Source: Cervus elaphus (taxonomy: Eukaryota; Chordata; Mammalia; Artiodactyla; Cervidae). Taken from it: 64,000 bases of DNA. Of this stretch, positions 31,693 to 46,600 are shown one piece after another; positions within the stretch are counted from its first letter, which is position 1; the number at the start of each line of letters is the position of its first letter. Location: NCBI RefSeq assembly GCF_910594005.1, contig NC_057819.1, forward strand, positions 127,135,669 to 127,199,668. The letters run 5' to 3'. Both the position numbers and the translations under genes were made by a program. Below the pieces are notes generated by a model that worked only from the letters and a program-made list of their open reading frames with translations, had not been told where the DNA came from and did no database searches.

Positions 31693-34600
31693 GTGAGCGC
31701 GAGCCGGGGCTGCAAGGAGGTCGCGATGCCCCCGCGCGGGGGGTCCCCCGGGGGTCCGAGGGACCCAGAGGCCGAGGGCGCTGCAGAGCCATCTCGCAGG
31801 GTGGGAGGTGTTGGATCAGGTCTGGAGGGGCTGCTTTAGGGCCCTTGGCGGGGGTCGCCGGGATGGGCAGCCCCTCCGCCGGGGGCTGGGAGCGGCCTGC
31901 GCGCCATCGGGTCCTGTGACGGAGACGTGCGCTCGGGGGACTGCGGCTCGGAGGGGCGGGGTGGCCACGGCGCAGGCCGGGTCCCTTCCTTCCCGCCGGG
32001 TGCTCGGGCCCCCTCGGGAGCTGAGGGTGAGGTGAAACGGGCTGGCATCGGAAGCAGGCACCTGTGCTAGGTGCTGGCCCTGGTGGCCTCCGGAGAGGGA
32101 GGCACAGGTTTGAATTAGGTTCTCCGGGTGGGGCGGGGGGGTGAGGGGGAGCTGCTCGAGGATGGCGGCCGAAAATGCGTTCGCTGTTGCGGGTGCTTTT
32201 TCAAGACGCTGTCAGAAGAAGGAGTTTAACAGAAATGTATCAGAGTCATTCGGGTTGTCGCTTTGCCAGAGTAGTGGCAAGCCTGGCATTTGGAATGAGA
32301 ATAGCCCTGGGATAGGGCACAGGTATTGACAATGCCTGGAAGTATTATGTTTGTTTTCAGAATCATTAAAACGATAAATGTCTCCAGCCTCTGGCTTGTA
32401 GCATAAATATTGGAAGTGGAGGAGAATTTTGACAGCACAGGGAGGCTTACAAGTGGATTGAGCACCAGCCAATTCGAAACTGCTGGCCGGGGACCTAACT
32501 CCTGGCTCTTTGTTTTTCAATACTTTGCTCAAGACTTCTGGGGACCCATGGCTACCATCTTCCCTTCGGCTTTAGACCTGAAGAGGATTTTCATGATCTT
32601 GGAGAGATGTCAGAATTACAGCAGTAGAATAAAGACATGCTAATGAGATGAGCTGGTTTCTCAGCAGTCAGTCCAGTTTGTGCCAGGTGAAAGCTGGGAC
32701 CAGACAATGAACCTGCACCCTGCAGTGTGTCTGCCAGGGCCATGTTGCACACTGCTTTTGTGCCAAAGAATGAATCGTTGCAGACATGAATATGCTTTTG
32801 AGCTGCTTTAGTACAGTCTGAGATCAAGGGAGGCATCATTAGTGTTTTAATAAGGCTCTGACTAATTACGACTGTATGAACCCAGTGCTAAAGGAGGCAT
32901 GCATTTTGCTTTTTAGTCGACAAAAATATACACAATTATTTGTGGACTTTTCTGAAATCACTTAACTTTTATTGATTAGCATATGGAGCGTGTTTTGCTG
33001 AACTTGGAGTTTGCAGTGGCGTTCACTGCCTCAGAAGAGTATTCATCCATCCTTCACTTATGGGAATAAGCATAGGTCGATCAGAGTCCCCAAAGGATAT
33101 TGATGTGGATCTTGGATGATGATAATAGAAGGGTAATGGACCAAACCAAAACTTTCCCTAACCATCACCCTCCATACTTATAGTCTTAAATCATCATCTC
33201 TGCTCTACCAATCTTTTTTTAAAAGTTTCACCTATTGGTAACTCATTTTTTAATCAGAGCTTTTGCACGAGAGAAGTCTTTGTAGCAAGTGGACCAAATT
33301 TTGTATGTTGAAGGTAAAACACAGAAAATAGGAATCAGAACGTTCATGTCCCAGTCGGCAGACCTCTGTGTACTTGAAAATTTGTGTACTTGGCGTACAC
33401 ATGCTGGTCTAGAGGCATCTGCTATCTTTCACGTGATCTTTATCATTATTATTGTTTTATTTATTTGACTGTGTTGTCTCTTTTCGGCACACGGGGATCT
33501 TTCTCTGCAGAGAACGGACTCTCTCTAGGACTCTGTCTAGTTGTGGCTCGAGGGTTCAGTAGTTACAGCATAGAGGCTCAGTTATTCCATGGTATGTGGG
33601 ATCTTGGTTCCCTGACCAGGGATCGCATCTGCGTCTCCTGCACTGCAAGGCAAATGCAAGTTCCTCGTGTGATCTTTAAATTTACCTGACTATTGGATTA
33701 TAATATTTTTTGTTTTTTTGGCCGGGCAGTGCAGCATACAGAATCCCTACCAGAAATCGGACTGATGCCCCCTGCATTGGAAGCTTGGCGTCTTAACTGC
33801 TGGACCATCAGGGCAGTCCCTGGATTATAGTATTTGAGCCCCAAAGGAACCTTGCAGAGAATCTGGCCCCTGATCCATTCATTTGGCGGGTAAGAAAATG
33901 GAGACTCAGAGAAGTGAGTTGGTAAAGGCCAAGGTTACCCAGCAAGTTAGTGCTTTTCTTACTAAACCATCAGCCTCTGCTTTTCTTAAGGAATTGGGTT
34001 TTGAACTCATCCTTGATGATTTGTGGAATGGAGGCTATTCTGCATCAATATTGGTACCAAACTCAGAGGCCTGTCTCCCTGTTGAAGGATTAGACTGGGT
34101 TGATCTTGAGGTCTCCCTGTCTTTGGTACTGAACAAAGCAGACAGCAGAATTAGCTTTCTCCAGGTGACCGACCTGGCCGAGCTGGGACCGCCCTCTGGC
34201 TCCCTAGGAGGTCTCCAAACTCCACAGCAGGCACAAGGTCATCTGTCCCTGTAATGATGGTCACAGTGCCCAGCAGAAATTGGTTTTTCTGCTTTTTGTA
34301 TTTTTAAAGGAACCCCTTAATTTTGTACACACCACCTGGAAACATTTAAAAGATATTGAGAACAGCTGATTTCATGTTGGAACTTGGGTTTATAGCTTTT
34401 TTTTTTTTTCTTTACTAGAGATAGGCGAAAATAAAATAGCCTAAAATTGTTTAGAATTATTATTTTTTTAATTAGTCACATAGTCACATAGTTCTAAGTT
34501 GAAAAGAATGAAAAGGCATACAGTGAGAGTCATTCTCACGGTGCCTGTTCATCCACCCGGTTACTCCCTGTATGCCGCCCATACCTACGGAACCACTTTC

Positions 34601-37600
34601 TGGAATTCTTCCAGAGTTTCTTGTGTAAATACAAGTGTAACATGCTACTTGGACTGCTCTGCACTGTTGTGTTTTGTTTTGTTTACTTTCAAAGATATTG
34701 GAGATCTTTTTCTGTTACCTCCATATTAGGGTTTTTTGTTGTTGCTGTTATTGTTGTTCTTTTAAAAAATAAAACAACTATATCCCATTCCTTGGTGTGT
34801 ACATGCTATCCGTTTTTCACACAGTCTCCTACTGGTGAACATGTGGACGTGTCTTTCCCCCAACCTTTTACTATTGCCAACAATGCAGCAATGATTAATG
34901 TTATACATATGTTCTCAGGCAATTTTTAGCTTTGTTAATAAATACACAAATATTAATCATTTAAATAACAGAAGGTATGATGGAGTTTGTTGCTGTAGAG
35001 TATTTCTACATTAGCATAGAAAGCTGTTTTTAGCACTGTTCTGCACAGTGCTAAAAGGCACAGGGTTGTGCCTTTGTAATTTTTGAGTTAGAAGCCATTC
35101 TGTGCTTTTAAATCCTCCTCTGAGACCTTTGTTTCTTTCAAAGCCCACCATCATTTGTTCAGCAAAGGTATGGTTTTGCTGAGGTGTTGTTTTTACGCGT
35201 GCAGGCCCAACTTTTGAAAGGTGTCCCCAATACTGATAAGAGTCATTGGTTCTGTTTTTCTCTGTCCAGGAAGAAATAGCATACCATAAACACATTCATT
35301 TTAATTCAGTACCTGATAAATCTAGTTCATTTCCCTCTTACATATTTGAGCAAATTGGAAAATAGGAATAATTCGTTTTGCTCAGGTGTTAAGAGGGAAA
35401 CCTATCATAAAAATTTAGAATGGGGAAGGGATAGTTGGGGGTTGGGATGGACATGTATGCAGGCTGTATTTAAAATGGATAACCAACAGGGACCTACTCT
35501 GTAGCACATGGAATTCTGCTCGATGTTACTTGGCAGAGTGAATGGAAGGGGAGTTTGGGGGAGAATGGTTACATGTATATGTATGGCTGAGTCCCTTCAT
35601 TGTTCACCTGAAACTATTCACAACATTGCTAATTGGCTATACTTCAGTACAAAATAAAAAGTTAAAAACATAAAAGAAAAAAATTTCAAAATGGTGAGAC
35701 TTCCCTAGTGGTCTAGTGGTTAAGAATATGCCTTGCAATGCAGGGGATTAGATCCCTGGTCGGGAAACTAAGATCCCACTTGCCCCAGGGCAACTAAGCC
35801 CGCACCCTCACACCCCAACTACTGAGCGCCACAGCTAGAGATCCCACATGAGGGGACAAAGATCCCGCGTGCTGCGGGATCTAAGATCTAAGGCTTGATG
35901 CAGCCAAATAAATAATTTTTTAAAAAGCAAATAAAATTCAGAATGGTAATCAGAGTCCTGGATAGCTAACATCATCATTCTTCAAATTTTTTGTTGTATT
36001 GGAGTACATATATGCTTGTCAAGAGGGTCTGTCCTAGGGCAAGAGCAGTTTCTAAAGCTCGGGTACTAAGTCTTTGCTGGTTGTACAGTTGTAAAAGTTT
36101 CTCTCAGCTTTGTTGTTGTTTAGTTGAGAAGTCATGTCTGACTCTTTTGCAACCCCGTGGACTATAGCTGGCCAGACTCCTCTGTCCATGGGATCTCCAA
36201 GGCAAGAATACTGGAGTGGGTTGCCATTTCCTTCCCCAGGGGTCTTCCCAACCCAGGGATCGAACCCTCGTCTCCTGCATTGGCAGGTGAATTCTTTACC
36301 ACTGAGCCACCAGGGAAACTTACTGCAGAATAAAGAATTATTTGGTTTTGGCAAATTTTGATTGATGCATTAACTAAAATTAAGTAGGTCTCTTGGGACT
36401 TCCCTGAAAGTCCAAAGTTTAAGACTTAGCCTTCTAATGCAGGGGGTGCAGGTTCAATCCATGGTCAGGGAGCTGGGATCCCACGTGCCTTGAGGTCAAA
36501 ATAACCAAAACATAAAACAGAAACAATGTTGTAACAAATTCAATAAATACTTTAAAAATAGTCCACACATTAAAAAATATTTTAAAAAAATAAAAATAAA
36601 TGAAGTAGGTTTCTAAAATTTTTATTAATTGCATTTAATACCATAATAAGGCTAATGATTGTTCTATTTAATGACGGAGTCATAAAGATCAAGAGTTCAA
36701 ATGCTGGTATTATTTTTGAACACTTAAAAGGTGGTAATTCTACTTTCGAAACCTCCAGTATTTTTGCTTTATTTGTACCTTACTTCATTGAGAGCAGACT
36801 GATTTCTTTCACTTCTCGATTTTGTCTTATGATTGAGGGCCTTTGATTTCCTTATATGATAGTGGTTGTGTTCTTTTGTTCCTTAGCAACTCTTTTCTCA
36901 TTCTTTTATTACTGTCGGTGCACGTTATCGGGCACTGATGTATTGTGCTGTGTGCTAGTGTATAGATTCTGATCCTGGGATTTTGATGCCTATGGCAAGC
37001 ATCCGGATAGAAGCCCTCAAATCAACTTTGTAGTTCATGATGTGGGTCACAGAAGGGAGGATCGACAATACAGGCTCTATGGTATCACCAGGGTTCTCCA
37101 GAGAAAGAGAACCAATAGGAGATGTCCACATAAAATTGGCCTCCGTTATTGTGAGGCTGGCAAGTCTGAAAGTTGTAGGGCTGGCCAGCAAGCTGGATTC
37201 TCAGGAACTGATGTTGTATTCGTCAGTCTGAAATCTGTAGGACAGGCTGCCAGATGAGAAACTCAGGCAGGATTTCTGTGTTAGTTTTTTTTTCCCCGAA
37301 ACTTTGAACTTTTTATCTTGCATTGGGGTATAACCAGTTAACAATGTTGTGGTAGTTTCAGGTGAACGGCAAAGGGTCTCAGCCATACATGTGTATGTAA
37401 GTCTTACAGCAGAATTCCTTTTCCTCTGGGAAACCTCAGTTTTGGCTTTTAAAGCCTTCAACTGATTGGATGAAGCCCACCCACATTATCCAGGTTAATC
37501 TCTTTTATTTAAAGTCAACTAGTTATAAAGGTTAATTACATCTACAAAATACCTTCACAGCAACATCTAGATTAGTGTTTAGACGAACAACTGACCACCA

Positions 37601-40600
37601 TAGCCCTAGCCAAGTTGATATAAAAATTAACAATCATAGTGATACTTTTTTTTTGGCTGTGCTGCAGGACTTTTGAGGATCTTAATTCCCCAACCATGGA
37701 TCAAACCTGTGGTAGTGAAAGTACGGCGTCCCAACCACTGGATCACCAGGAAATTCCCAGTAGCTTCTTATTTTATCAAATTATTTGTGCTAGATAGGCA
37801 CAAAACTTTGGCTCATGTTTTTAGTTTCTGAAAGAGTGCCTGTGCTGGGAAATCATATTTTTAAATGTCTAAAAATTACAGTCTTTAAAAATCATTATTT
37901 AAGAATTACACTTCTTCCAAAATTTCAGTGCTTATCATCTAGTATCAAATGTAGAATGCAGTCATAAAGAGATAAATAAGAATATAAAATATACCATGAT
38001 CAGGTGGAATTTATGCCAGGAATGCAAAGTTGCTTTGATATCTGAAAAATCAATCGATGTTAATATACCATATTGGTAGAATAAAGAATAAAAACTACAT
38101 GATCATTTCAATAGATGATCCAGTACCTTGGACCAATACTGCTTAACATATCCAATACCTTTTCAAGATAAAAAACATTCACAAACTTGGAACAGAAAGG
38201 TGCTTCTTCAATCTGAGGGACTTCCCTGGTGGCTCAGAGGGTAAAGCGTCTGCCTTCAATGCAGGAGACCTGGGTTCGATCCCTGGGTCGGGAAGATCCC
38301 CTGGAGAAGGAAATGGCAACCTACTCCAGTATTCTTGCCTGGGAAACCCCATGGACTGAGGAGCCTGGTGGGCTACAGTCCATGGAGTCACAAAGAGTCG
38401 GACACGACTGAGTGACTTCACTTCACTTTCTTCAATCTGATGCAGGGTATCTATGAGATATTCATAGCTACCAGTATAATTAATGGTGAGATACAGATTT
38501 CTTTCTTGCTAAGATCAGGATCAAGACAAGAATGTCTGTTTTTGCCATTCAGTATTGACTGAAGATTCTAACTGGAGATTCTAACCGGATTGGAGATTCG
38601 AACAATAAGGTCAAACAAAGAAACACATTAAAAAGAAATTTTAAGGCAGCCAGATTGTAAAGAAAAAAGTGAAACTGTATTCACAGACATGATCCTATGT
38701 ATAGAAAATACCCAGGATTCCACAAAAAAAGCCTACTAGAAGTAATAAATGAGTCAGGTTGTAGATAAAAGATCATATAAACACGAAAAAATCAATTGTG
38801 CTTCTATATACAAGTAATTATCTGAAGGGCTTCCCCGGTGGCTCAGTGGTAAAGAGTCCGCCTGCAGTGCAGAGGATTTAGAGACATGGGTTCAATCCCT
38901 GGGTCAGGAAGATCCCCTGGAGGAGGGAATGGCAACCCATTCCAGTAATCTTGCCTGGAAAATCCCATGGACAGAGGAGCCTGGTGGGCTACAGTCCATA
39001 GGGTCGCAAAAGAGTTGGACACTACTGAGTGACTAAACAACAAGTAATCTGAAAATGAAATTAAGAAAACAGTCCCATTCCCAATAGCATCAAAAAGAAT
39101 ATAGTGATTCTCAGGGATAAATTTAATGTAAGTGTGTGATTTGTACACTGAAAATTCTAAAATGTTATCAAGATTAATGCTCTAACTAGAGATTAAAGAG
39201 GTCTATATGAATAGACATTTCATGTATATGAATTGGAAAACTCAATATTGTTGAGATGCCAGTGATCTCCCCATTGATCTGAAAATTGACTACATTCTCT
39301 GTCACAATCCCAACAGACTTTTTTTTAAGAAACTGGCCAGCCAGTTCTAAAATACATGTGGACATGCAAAGGATCTAGAATATTCTTAACAATTTTGAGA
39401 AGGAAGAACAAACTTGGAAGGTTTTCATTACCCAATTTCAAAAATTACATCAAGACACGGTGTGGTGTTGGTACAACTAGAAGGATATAGATCAGTAGAA
39501 TTGCAAGACAGAAATAAATCCTTATATTTATGGTCGGTTGTTTTTAACAGAAGTGCCAAGACAATTAATTCAACAGGGAGAGGATATGCTTTTCAACAGA
39601 AGGTGCTAGGACAATTGGATATTGACAAGCAGAAAAATGATCTTAGACCGTTTATTCACATCACCAAAAATTAACTCACAGTGGAGCATAGAATGAAAAT
39701 ATTGACCATGGAATGGAAGAAAATGTTGGCAAATCCTCTATATGGTAAGGGATTTGTACCTAGATTATATAAAGAATTGTGTGCAATTCAAAAACAAAAG
39801 GACAACCTGAAAAGGAGCAAAGTTCTTCAGCAGACATTTCTCCAACAAAGATAAACAAGTGAACAATTAGCATGTCAGTAATGAAAAGATGCTTAATATT
39901 GTTGGCCTTCAGGGGAATGCAGATCAAAACTACAGTTAGATTACCACTTCACAGCCACTAGGATGGCAGTAATTTTTAAAAACAAATAGTAAGTGTTGGT
40001 GAGAATGTGGAGAAACTGAAATCCTGGTCCACCACTGAAGGGAATGTAAAAAGGTACAGCTGCTATGGAAAACAGTTTGACAGCTCCTCAAATGCTTTGT
40101 TACTTTATAACTCAGCAATTACAGTCCTGGGGGGTGTGTGTGTGTGTGTGTGTATGCCCAAGAAAAATGAAAAAAAAAAATTCAACACCAAAACATGTAC
40201 ATGAACGTTCATAGCAGCATTAGTCATAGTAGCTAAGATGTGGGAATAACCCAAATGTTCAACAACTGGTGACTGGAACAACTGATAAAATGTGGTAAAT
40301 CTGAGCAGTGGAGTGTTATTCGTCAATAAAGAGGAATGATGTATTGATATGTGCTACAGCTTAGCTGAAACCTGAAAGACACTAACATGAAGTGAAAGAA
40401 GCCGGAGGCAAAAGGCCATATATTGTATAATCCCGTTTATATGACATGTCCAGAAGAGGCAAATCCAAAGAGACAGAAAGGAGATTAGTGACTGCCAGTG
40501 GCTGGGGGAGGGGGAGATGAGAAGTGATTGCTAACAGGGTTTCTTTCTGGGATTATGAAAATGTTCTAAAATTAGATAATGATGAATAGTTGCATAACTC

Positions 40601-43600
40601 GGTGAATATACTAAAAAACCATTGAATTGTATGTTTTAAATAGATGAATTGTATGGTATGTGAATTATCTCTCAATAAAGCTGTTTTTGAAAGGGACCTA
40701 GGGCTTCCCCAGGGCTTCCTTGGTGGCTCAGATGTAAAGAATCTGCCTGCCAGTGCAGGAGACTCAGGTTCTATCCTTGGGTCAGGAAGATCCCCTGGAG
40801 AAGGAAACGCAACCCTTTCCTGTGTTCTCATCTGGGAAATTCTATGGACAGAGAAGCCTGGTGAGCTACAGTCCATGGGGTCACAAAAAAAGTCGGACAC
40901 GTCTCAGTGACTAAAATGACAACAAAGAGGACTTCTCTGGTGGTCCAGTGGTTAAGACTCTACCTTCCAATGCAGGGGGCAAGAGTTCAAACCCTGGTTG
41001 GTTCAAACCCAACGCTCCGCGATGGGGCCAAAAATTAAAAAAAAAAAAAAATGGACTTAGATTTAAGAGTTAGAACTATAAAACCCCTATAAGAAGATAT
41101 AGAAGAAGCTATGTATTTGTTTCAGATTGGGCAGAGTTCTTTGATACAAAGCCAAAAGCAAAATCCATAAGGGAAAAAACTGATAAATTGGATTTCTTCC
41201 AAATTAAAAATGTTTCTACTTCAAACAACATTAAGGAGATGAAAAGACAAGCCACCTTCTGAATGAAAATATTTGCAAAACACATAGAGGATTTACATCC
41301 AGAATATTTTGACAACTCTTACAACTCAATATTAAGATGACAACTCAATTTAAAAATGGACAAAAGAGTTGAATAGACATTTCACCGAAGAAGATACAGG
41401 AGTAGCCAATAAACACACTGAAAGATGCTCAGCATCAGTAGTTATTAGGGAAATACAATTAAAACCACAATGAGATAGCATTTCAAAACTGCTAGGAAAG
41501 CAACAGTAAAAGAGACAACATCAGGTGTTGGTGAGAATGCAGAGAAATTGGGATCCTCGTATGTTATGGATAGGAATGCAAAATGGTAATGGCCAATTTG
41601 GAAAAGAGTTTGAGAGTGTCTTAAAAAGTTAAATTTACCTTATGATGTAGCAGTTGCACTCCTATTGTTGTTCAGTCGCTCAGTCGTGTCCAACTCTTTG
41701 CGACCCCATGAACTGCACACACCAGGGCTTCCCTGTCCTTCACCATCTCCTGGAGCTTGCTCAAACTCATGTCCATTGAGATGATAATGGCGTCCAACCA
41801 TCTCGTCCTCTGTCATCCCCTTCTCCTCCTGCCTTCATTCTTTCCCAGCATCAAGGTCTTTTCCAACAAGTAAATCTATTCAAAAGAAATGAAGACATAG
41901 ATACACACAAAGACATGTGTTCGATTGTTCATAACAGCATTGCTCATAATGATAAAAAACTGAAAGTAATCCAAATGTCCATCAACTGGTGAATGGATTA
42001 ACAAAATAAGATATATTCATACATTATAATACTATTCAGCAAATTTAAAGAAAACAGCTTTTGGTATATGCTGCACAATGCAGATTAACCCCAAAAACAT
42101 TGTGGTAAGTGAAAGTAGCCAGATACAAGATGATGTATTATTGTATGTGTCCATTTGTATGGACTAGAAACAGCAAATACAAAGAAATAGAAAGCAGAGC
42201 AGGGTTTGCTTAAGGCTGGGGATGGGAGTGGGAATTAGTTGTAAATGGACATGAGTGAGCATTTGCGATGGTGATATTTTCAACTGGATTGTGGTGATAG
42301 TTGCCAAAATCATTGAATTGTAGCGTGGATGAATTTTATGCTGTGTATATTATACCTCAATAAAGACTGTTTTTAAAAATAACAGTAAAGAGACTTCCCT
42401 GGTGGTCCAGTGGTTAAGACTCTGAGCTCTCAACGCAGGGGGCTTGGGTTTGATCCCTGGTCAGGGAACTAGATCCTACACAGCAGCAAAGATGGAAGAT
42501 CCCGAATGCTGCATCTAATTCCCGGCACAGCCAAATACATAAATAAATATTAAAAAAGGCAATACCCAGTATTTTATGCCAGTTGAATAAAATAAAGAGG
42601 AGAGCTTGAGGATTTCCCTAGTGGTCCAGTGATTAAGAATCCATTGGCTAGTGTGGGGGGCATGAGTTTGATCCCTGGTCGGGAGGATTCCACATGCCTC
42701 AGGGCAACTAAGCCCACACACCACAACTACTGAGCTTGTGCTTTAGAACCAGCAAGCTGCGACCACTGAGCCCAAGCGCTGAGGCTTCTGAAGCCCTTAA
42801 GCTCTAGAGCCCGTGCACCACAGATAGGGAGTCCAGCACGGGGAAAAGCCCATTCACCACGAGAAGGTAGCTCCTGCTCACCACAACTAAGGCCCAGAGC
42901 AGTCAAATAAAGAAAGAAGTACTAAAAAAGAAAGAAGTTAGCATTGAAGCATTCATAAGGTGAATGAAGTGTGAGAAAAGACAGTTGGCCTGGTTGGTGT
43001 TCCGGAGAAGAGTTTCAGTGCAGTGGTAGACACTGCTGTAAAGATTTGGAGGAGTTGTGGCATGTGGGGGTGGGAGCAGACAGAGGATGGAGGAATGGAT
43101 GGATGGATGGGTTGGTGAGTGGATGAGTGGGTGGGTAGATGGGCTGGTGGGTGGATGAGTGGGTGGATGGATGGATGGGTAAGTGGTTGGGTCTTAAGGA
43201 ATTTGTTTTTGTATTTGTTTTTTAAGTCAGGGAGAGAATATGTTTGTAGAGGCCAACAAAAAGCCAGTGGAGAACGAGGAATAGAAATCTTGAGTAAGAA
43301 AGATGGTTGCTGATGAGGTCTGGAGGAGGTAGAGTTAGTTGGGAATGAGAACCTAGGTGAAAAAATTAAGCTTGCGATGGGGAAAATAGGAGTATCTTCT
43401 TGAGACGGGAAGAAAGTATGAATAAAATATAGGGAGGTTGAAGGTACTGAAACTTTGGTAACTGAAAAGGGTTTTTAAGGAGCGCCACAAAGTAGAAGGA
43501 AAACAGGTAGAGGGATCAGGTTGGGGACTTGAGAACGTGGGAAAGGTTTGGGTCCATTGACGTGTGCCTTGCTGTAATACTCTGAAGCTACAGTTGTTAA

Positions 43601-46600
43601 AACCTGTTGTGGGACTTCCCTGGTGGTCTAGTGGCTAAGACAACCACACTTCCAATGCAGGGGCTCCGGGTTTGATCCCAGGTCAGGGAGCTAGATCCCA
43701 CATGCTGCAACTAAGGGTTCGTACGGCACAGCTGAAAGATCCTGCACCCCACAGCTGAGACCCCGGGGCATGCCCCCGCCCCCAAAAAAACCCCACTATG
43801 TTGTACTTGTTCAGAATAGAATAGGATCCAGATCTAGATATATATAGCATGATAAAAATCAAATTTCAGTTAGTGCAGGAGGCCATGGGCTGCAACGTTT
43901 GAGCCTGTGCTCCAGAGCTCAGGATCCACAGTTACTGAAGCCCAGACATCCTGGAGCCGAACTGAGCAGCAAGAGAAGCCACTGCAATGAGAGGCCCAGG
44001 CACCGCAAGTAGAGAGGAAGCCCCACTTGCCGCAACTGGAGAAAGCCCAGCAGCAATGAAGACCCAGCACAACCATAAATAAATAAATAAGAAAGTAAAA
44101 TAATTAGTGGGGGAAATGGAATAGTCAAGAAATTATGTTAGCGATGTTTCCTATTTGGAAAAAAAAAAAATTAAACCCTTATCTCACACAGTTCACAAGG
44201 ACGATTCCAGATGTAAAAACAATAAAATTTAAAAAAAACCAGACAAGCAACATAAACTAGAAAGAGTAGGGAGTGTTTATCAGGAGGGAAACAGTTAATT
44301 CAATCTGGACACTCAATGGGATTACAGTATAATGGTTAAGAGCACACACAGGCTTTGGAATAAAAATAGCTGGATTTGGGGCATGGCACTGCCTCTTCTT
44401 AACTGTGTGACCTTGGACAAAGTCCTTAACCTCTCTGGGCATTCAATTCCTCTTTGGTAAAATAATAATAAAAAAAAGTTAACACCCACCTTACAGGGTC
44501 ATAAGGAATAACCTATGTAATATTTGTTAGTATAACACTGGTATATAGAGTAAGCCTTCAAAAAGAGGTTGTTATTATATAGTCATTAAGAACAATGAGG
44601 TTGGGAATTCCCTGGTGGTTCAGTGGTTAGGACCTGGCCAGGTCTGGGTTCAATACCCTAGTCAAGGAACTAAGATTTTGTAAGCCAATTGAAGTGGGGG
44701 CCAGAAAAAAAAAAAAAACAAAAAAACAATGAAGTCAATCCATAAGTCCATAAGTCCAGACATGGAAAGTTGCCAATATTACATTAGAGAAAAAAAAGCT
44801 ACGTGCAGATCAATATGAGTAATATTTTAATTAGGTTAAAAAACAAAGCAAAACCGAAAACTTGAATGTGCTTATACATGTATAGGAAAACCTAGAAGGC
44901 TGCGAACTGTTTTTTGTTGTTTGTTTGGGGGGAGAATCATTATCTTTTTTAAGTTAATTAATTTTGTTTTTGGCTGCGCTGGGTCTTCACTGCTGTGCAC
45001 TAGCTTCCTCTAGTTGCTGCCAGCAGGGGCTACTCTTGGTGAGGGGGCACAGGCTTCTCACTGCAGTGACTTGTTACAGAGCTCCGGTTCCAGGCACGTG
45101 GACTCAGTAGTTGCCACGAGGTGTGTGGAGTCTTCCCAGACCAGGGATTGAACCTGTGTCCCCTGCATGGGCAGGCAGATCTTAACCACTGGACTGCCAG
45201 GGAAGTCCCCCCAAATTAAGAGTTTTTGTTTGTTAACATTTGGGGTATCCATTAAATACAGAGTTGAAGAAAAGTGAGAAGTGTCAACTGCCCTTTATTG
45301 TGTGATGTAATAGTTCATAGTGGTTTGGTGGCAAATGTTAGAATATCTCATTGGGGCAGACATAAATTCTAGAATCCACTGAGCAACATTTACTTTCATT
45401 ATGATGTTAGGAATATACCCCAGTAGTGTAGTTCACTGGGTAAACTATTTAAGATGGTTAATTCCAAGATATTTCTTTTTCACAAGCTGAGTAACAAATA
45501 GCTGTATTCTTCTTAACAGATAGTTGAAAAAAGAATGTGACTGGCACCTTAAAATATTTTTATATTGATTACATGTTGAAGTAGTATTTTAGATTTATTG
45601 GGTTATTAGAATATCCAACGTTGGGTTAAATAAAATATATTCAAATTAATTTTGATTGTTTTTACTTCAAAAATATGGCTCTTAGATAATTTTAAATTAC
45701 ATATGTGGCTTGCTTTTTCTTTTTTTTGGTCATGCCTCAAGACGTGTGAGATCTTAGTTCCCTGACCAGGGATCAAACTCTTGACTCTACACTGGAAAAC
45801 AAGAGTCAACCACTGCACCTCCAGGGAAGTCCTGTCCTGGTATATTATTACTGAACAGTGCTAATCTGGAAGAAGAGTACTAGTGTAATTTTCTTCCCTT
45901 GTAAGTAATTTTTTTAAATCTGGATGCCTTTTTTTCTCTAATACTTAAAAAAAATACTGAATTGTACTAGTACTGATCATTCTGGGCCATACCTTATGGG
46001 GTTTTCCCCCTTGATATTTTATTTTTATTGTGGTTAAAAATGCATAACATTAAACTTACCGCCTTAACCATTTTCAGGTGTTAACAGTTCATTAGTGTGA
46101 AGATCTCTAGAACTTCTTCTTGCGAAGCTGAAACTATACCCATTAATCACGAATTCCCCCTTTTCCCTCCCACACACATCTTGTTTTAAATACAATTTAG
46201 GGGGTGAGTGATAAATTAGGAGTTTAGGATTAAAATGTCTATACTACTATATGTGAAATAGATACCAACAAGGACCTACTATATAGCACAAGCAGCTATA
46301 CTCTATTTACTCAGTATCTTGTAATAACTTGTAATGGAAAAGTATTTCTATAACCGAATCACTTTGCTATACTCCTGAAACTAACACACCATTGTAAGTC
46401 AACTACATTTCAATAAAAATTTTTCTTAAAAGTATATAATTTTTGAGTATGATGTGGCTTCTTTTTTCCAGTTCTATTGAGATATAATTGACAAATAACA
46501 TTCTGTAAGTTTAAGGGGTACAACATGATAATTTGATCTATGTGTATCTTGCAAAATGATTACAAGATATGTCTGTTTTAAAATAAGGTTTAGATTTTTT

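Larger units (their letters stand above)
37979..40680 (+). mobile_element. 5'-truncated L1 LINE, sense, carrying two Bov-tA insertions
   Basis: ORF2-derived sequence (ATACCATGATCAGGTGGAAT, GATCTAGAATATTCTTAAC, AGCAGACATTTCTCCAACAA) decays into a 3' UTR ending CTCAATAAAGCTGTTTTTG. Frames are broken throughout. A (TG)n run sits at 40133-40153. Confidence 0.85.

Noticed and set aside
33883..34254. 123-codon plus-strand frame in RNF157 intron 1
   Set aside because: It begins within a MIR-like fragment and shows no recognisable domain or good exon borders.
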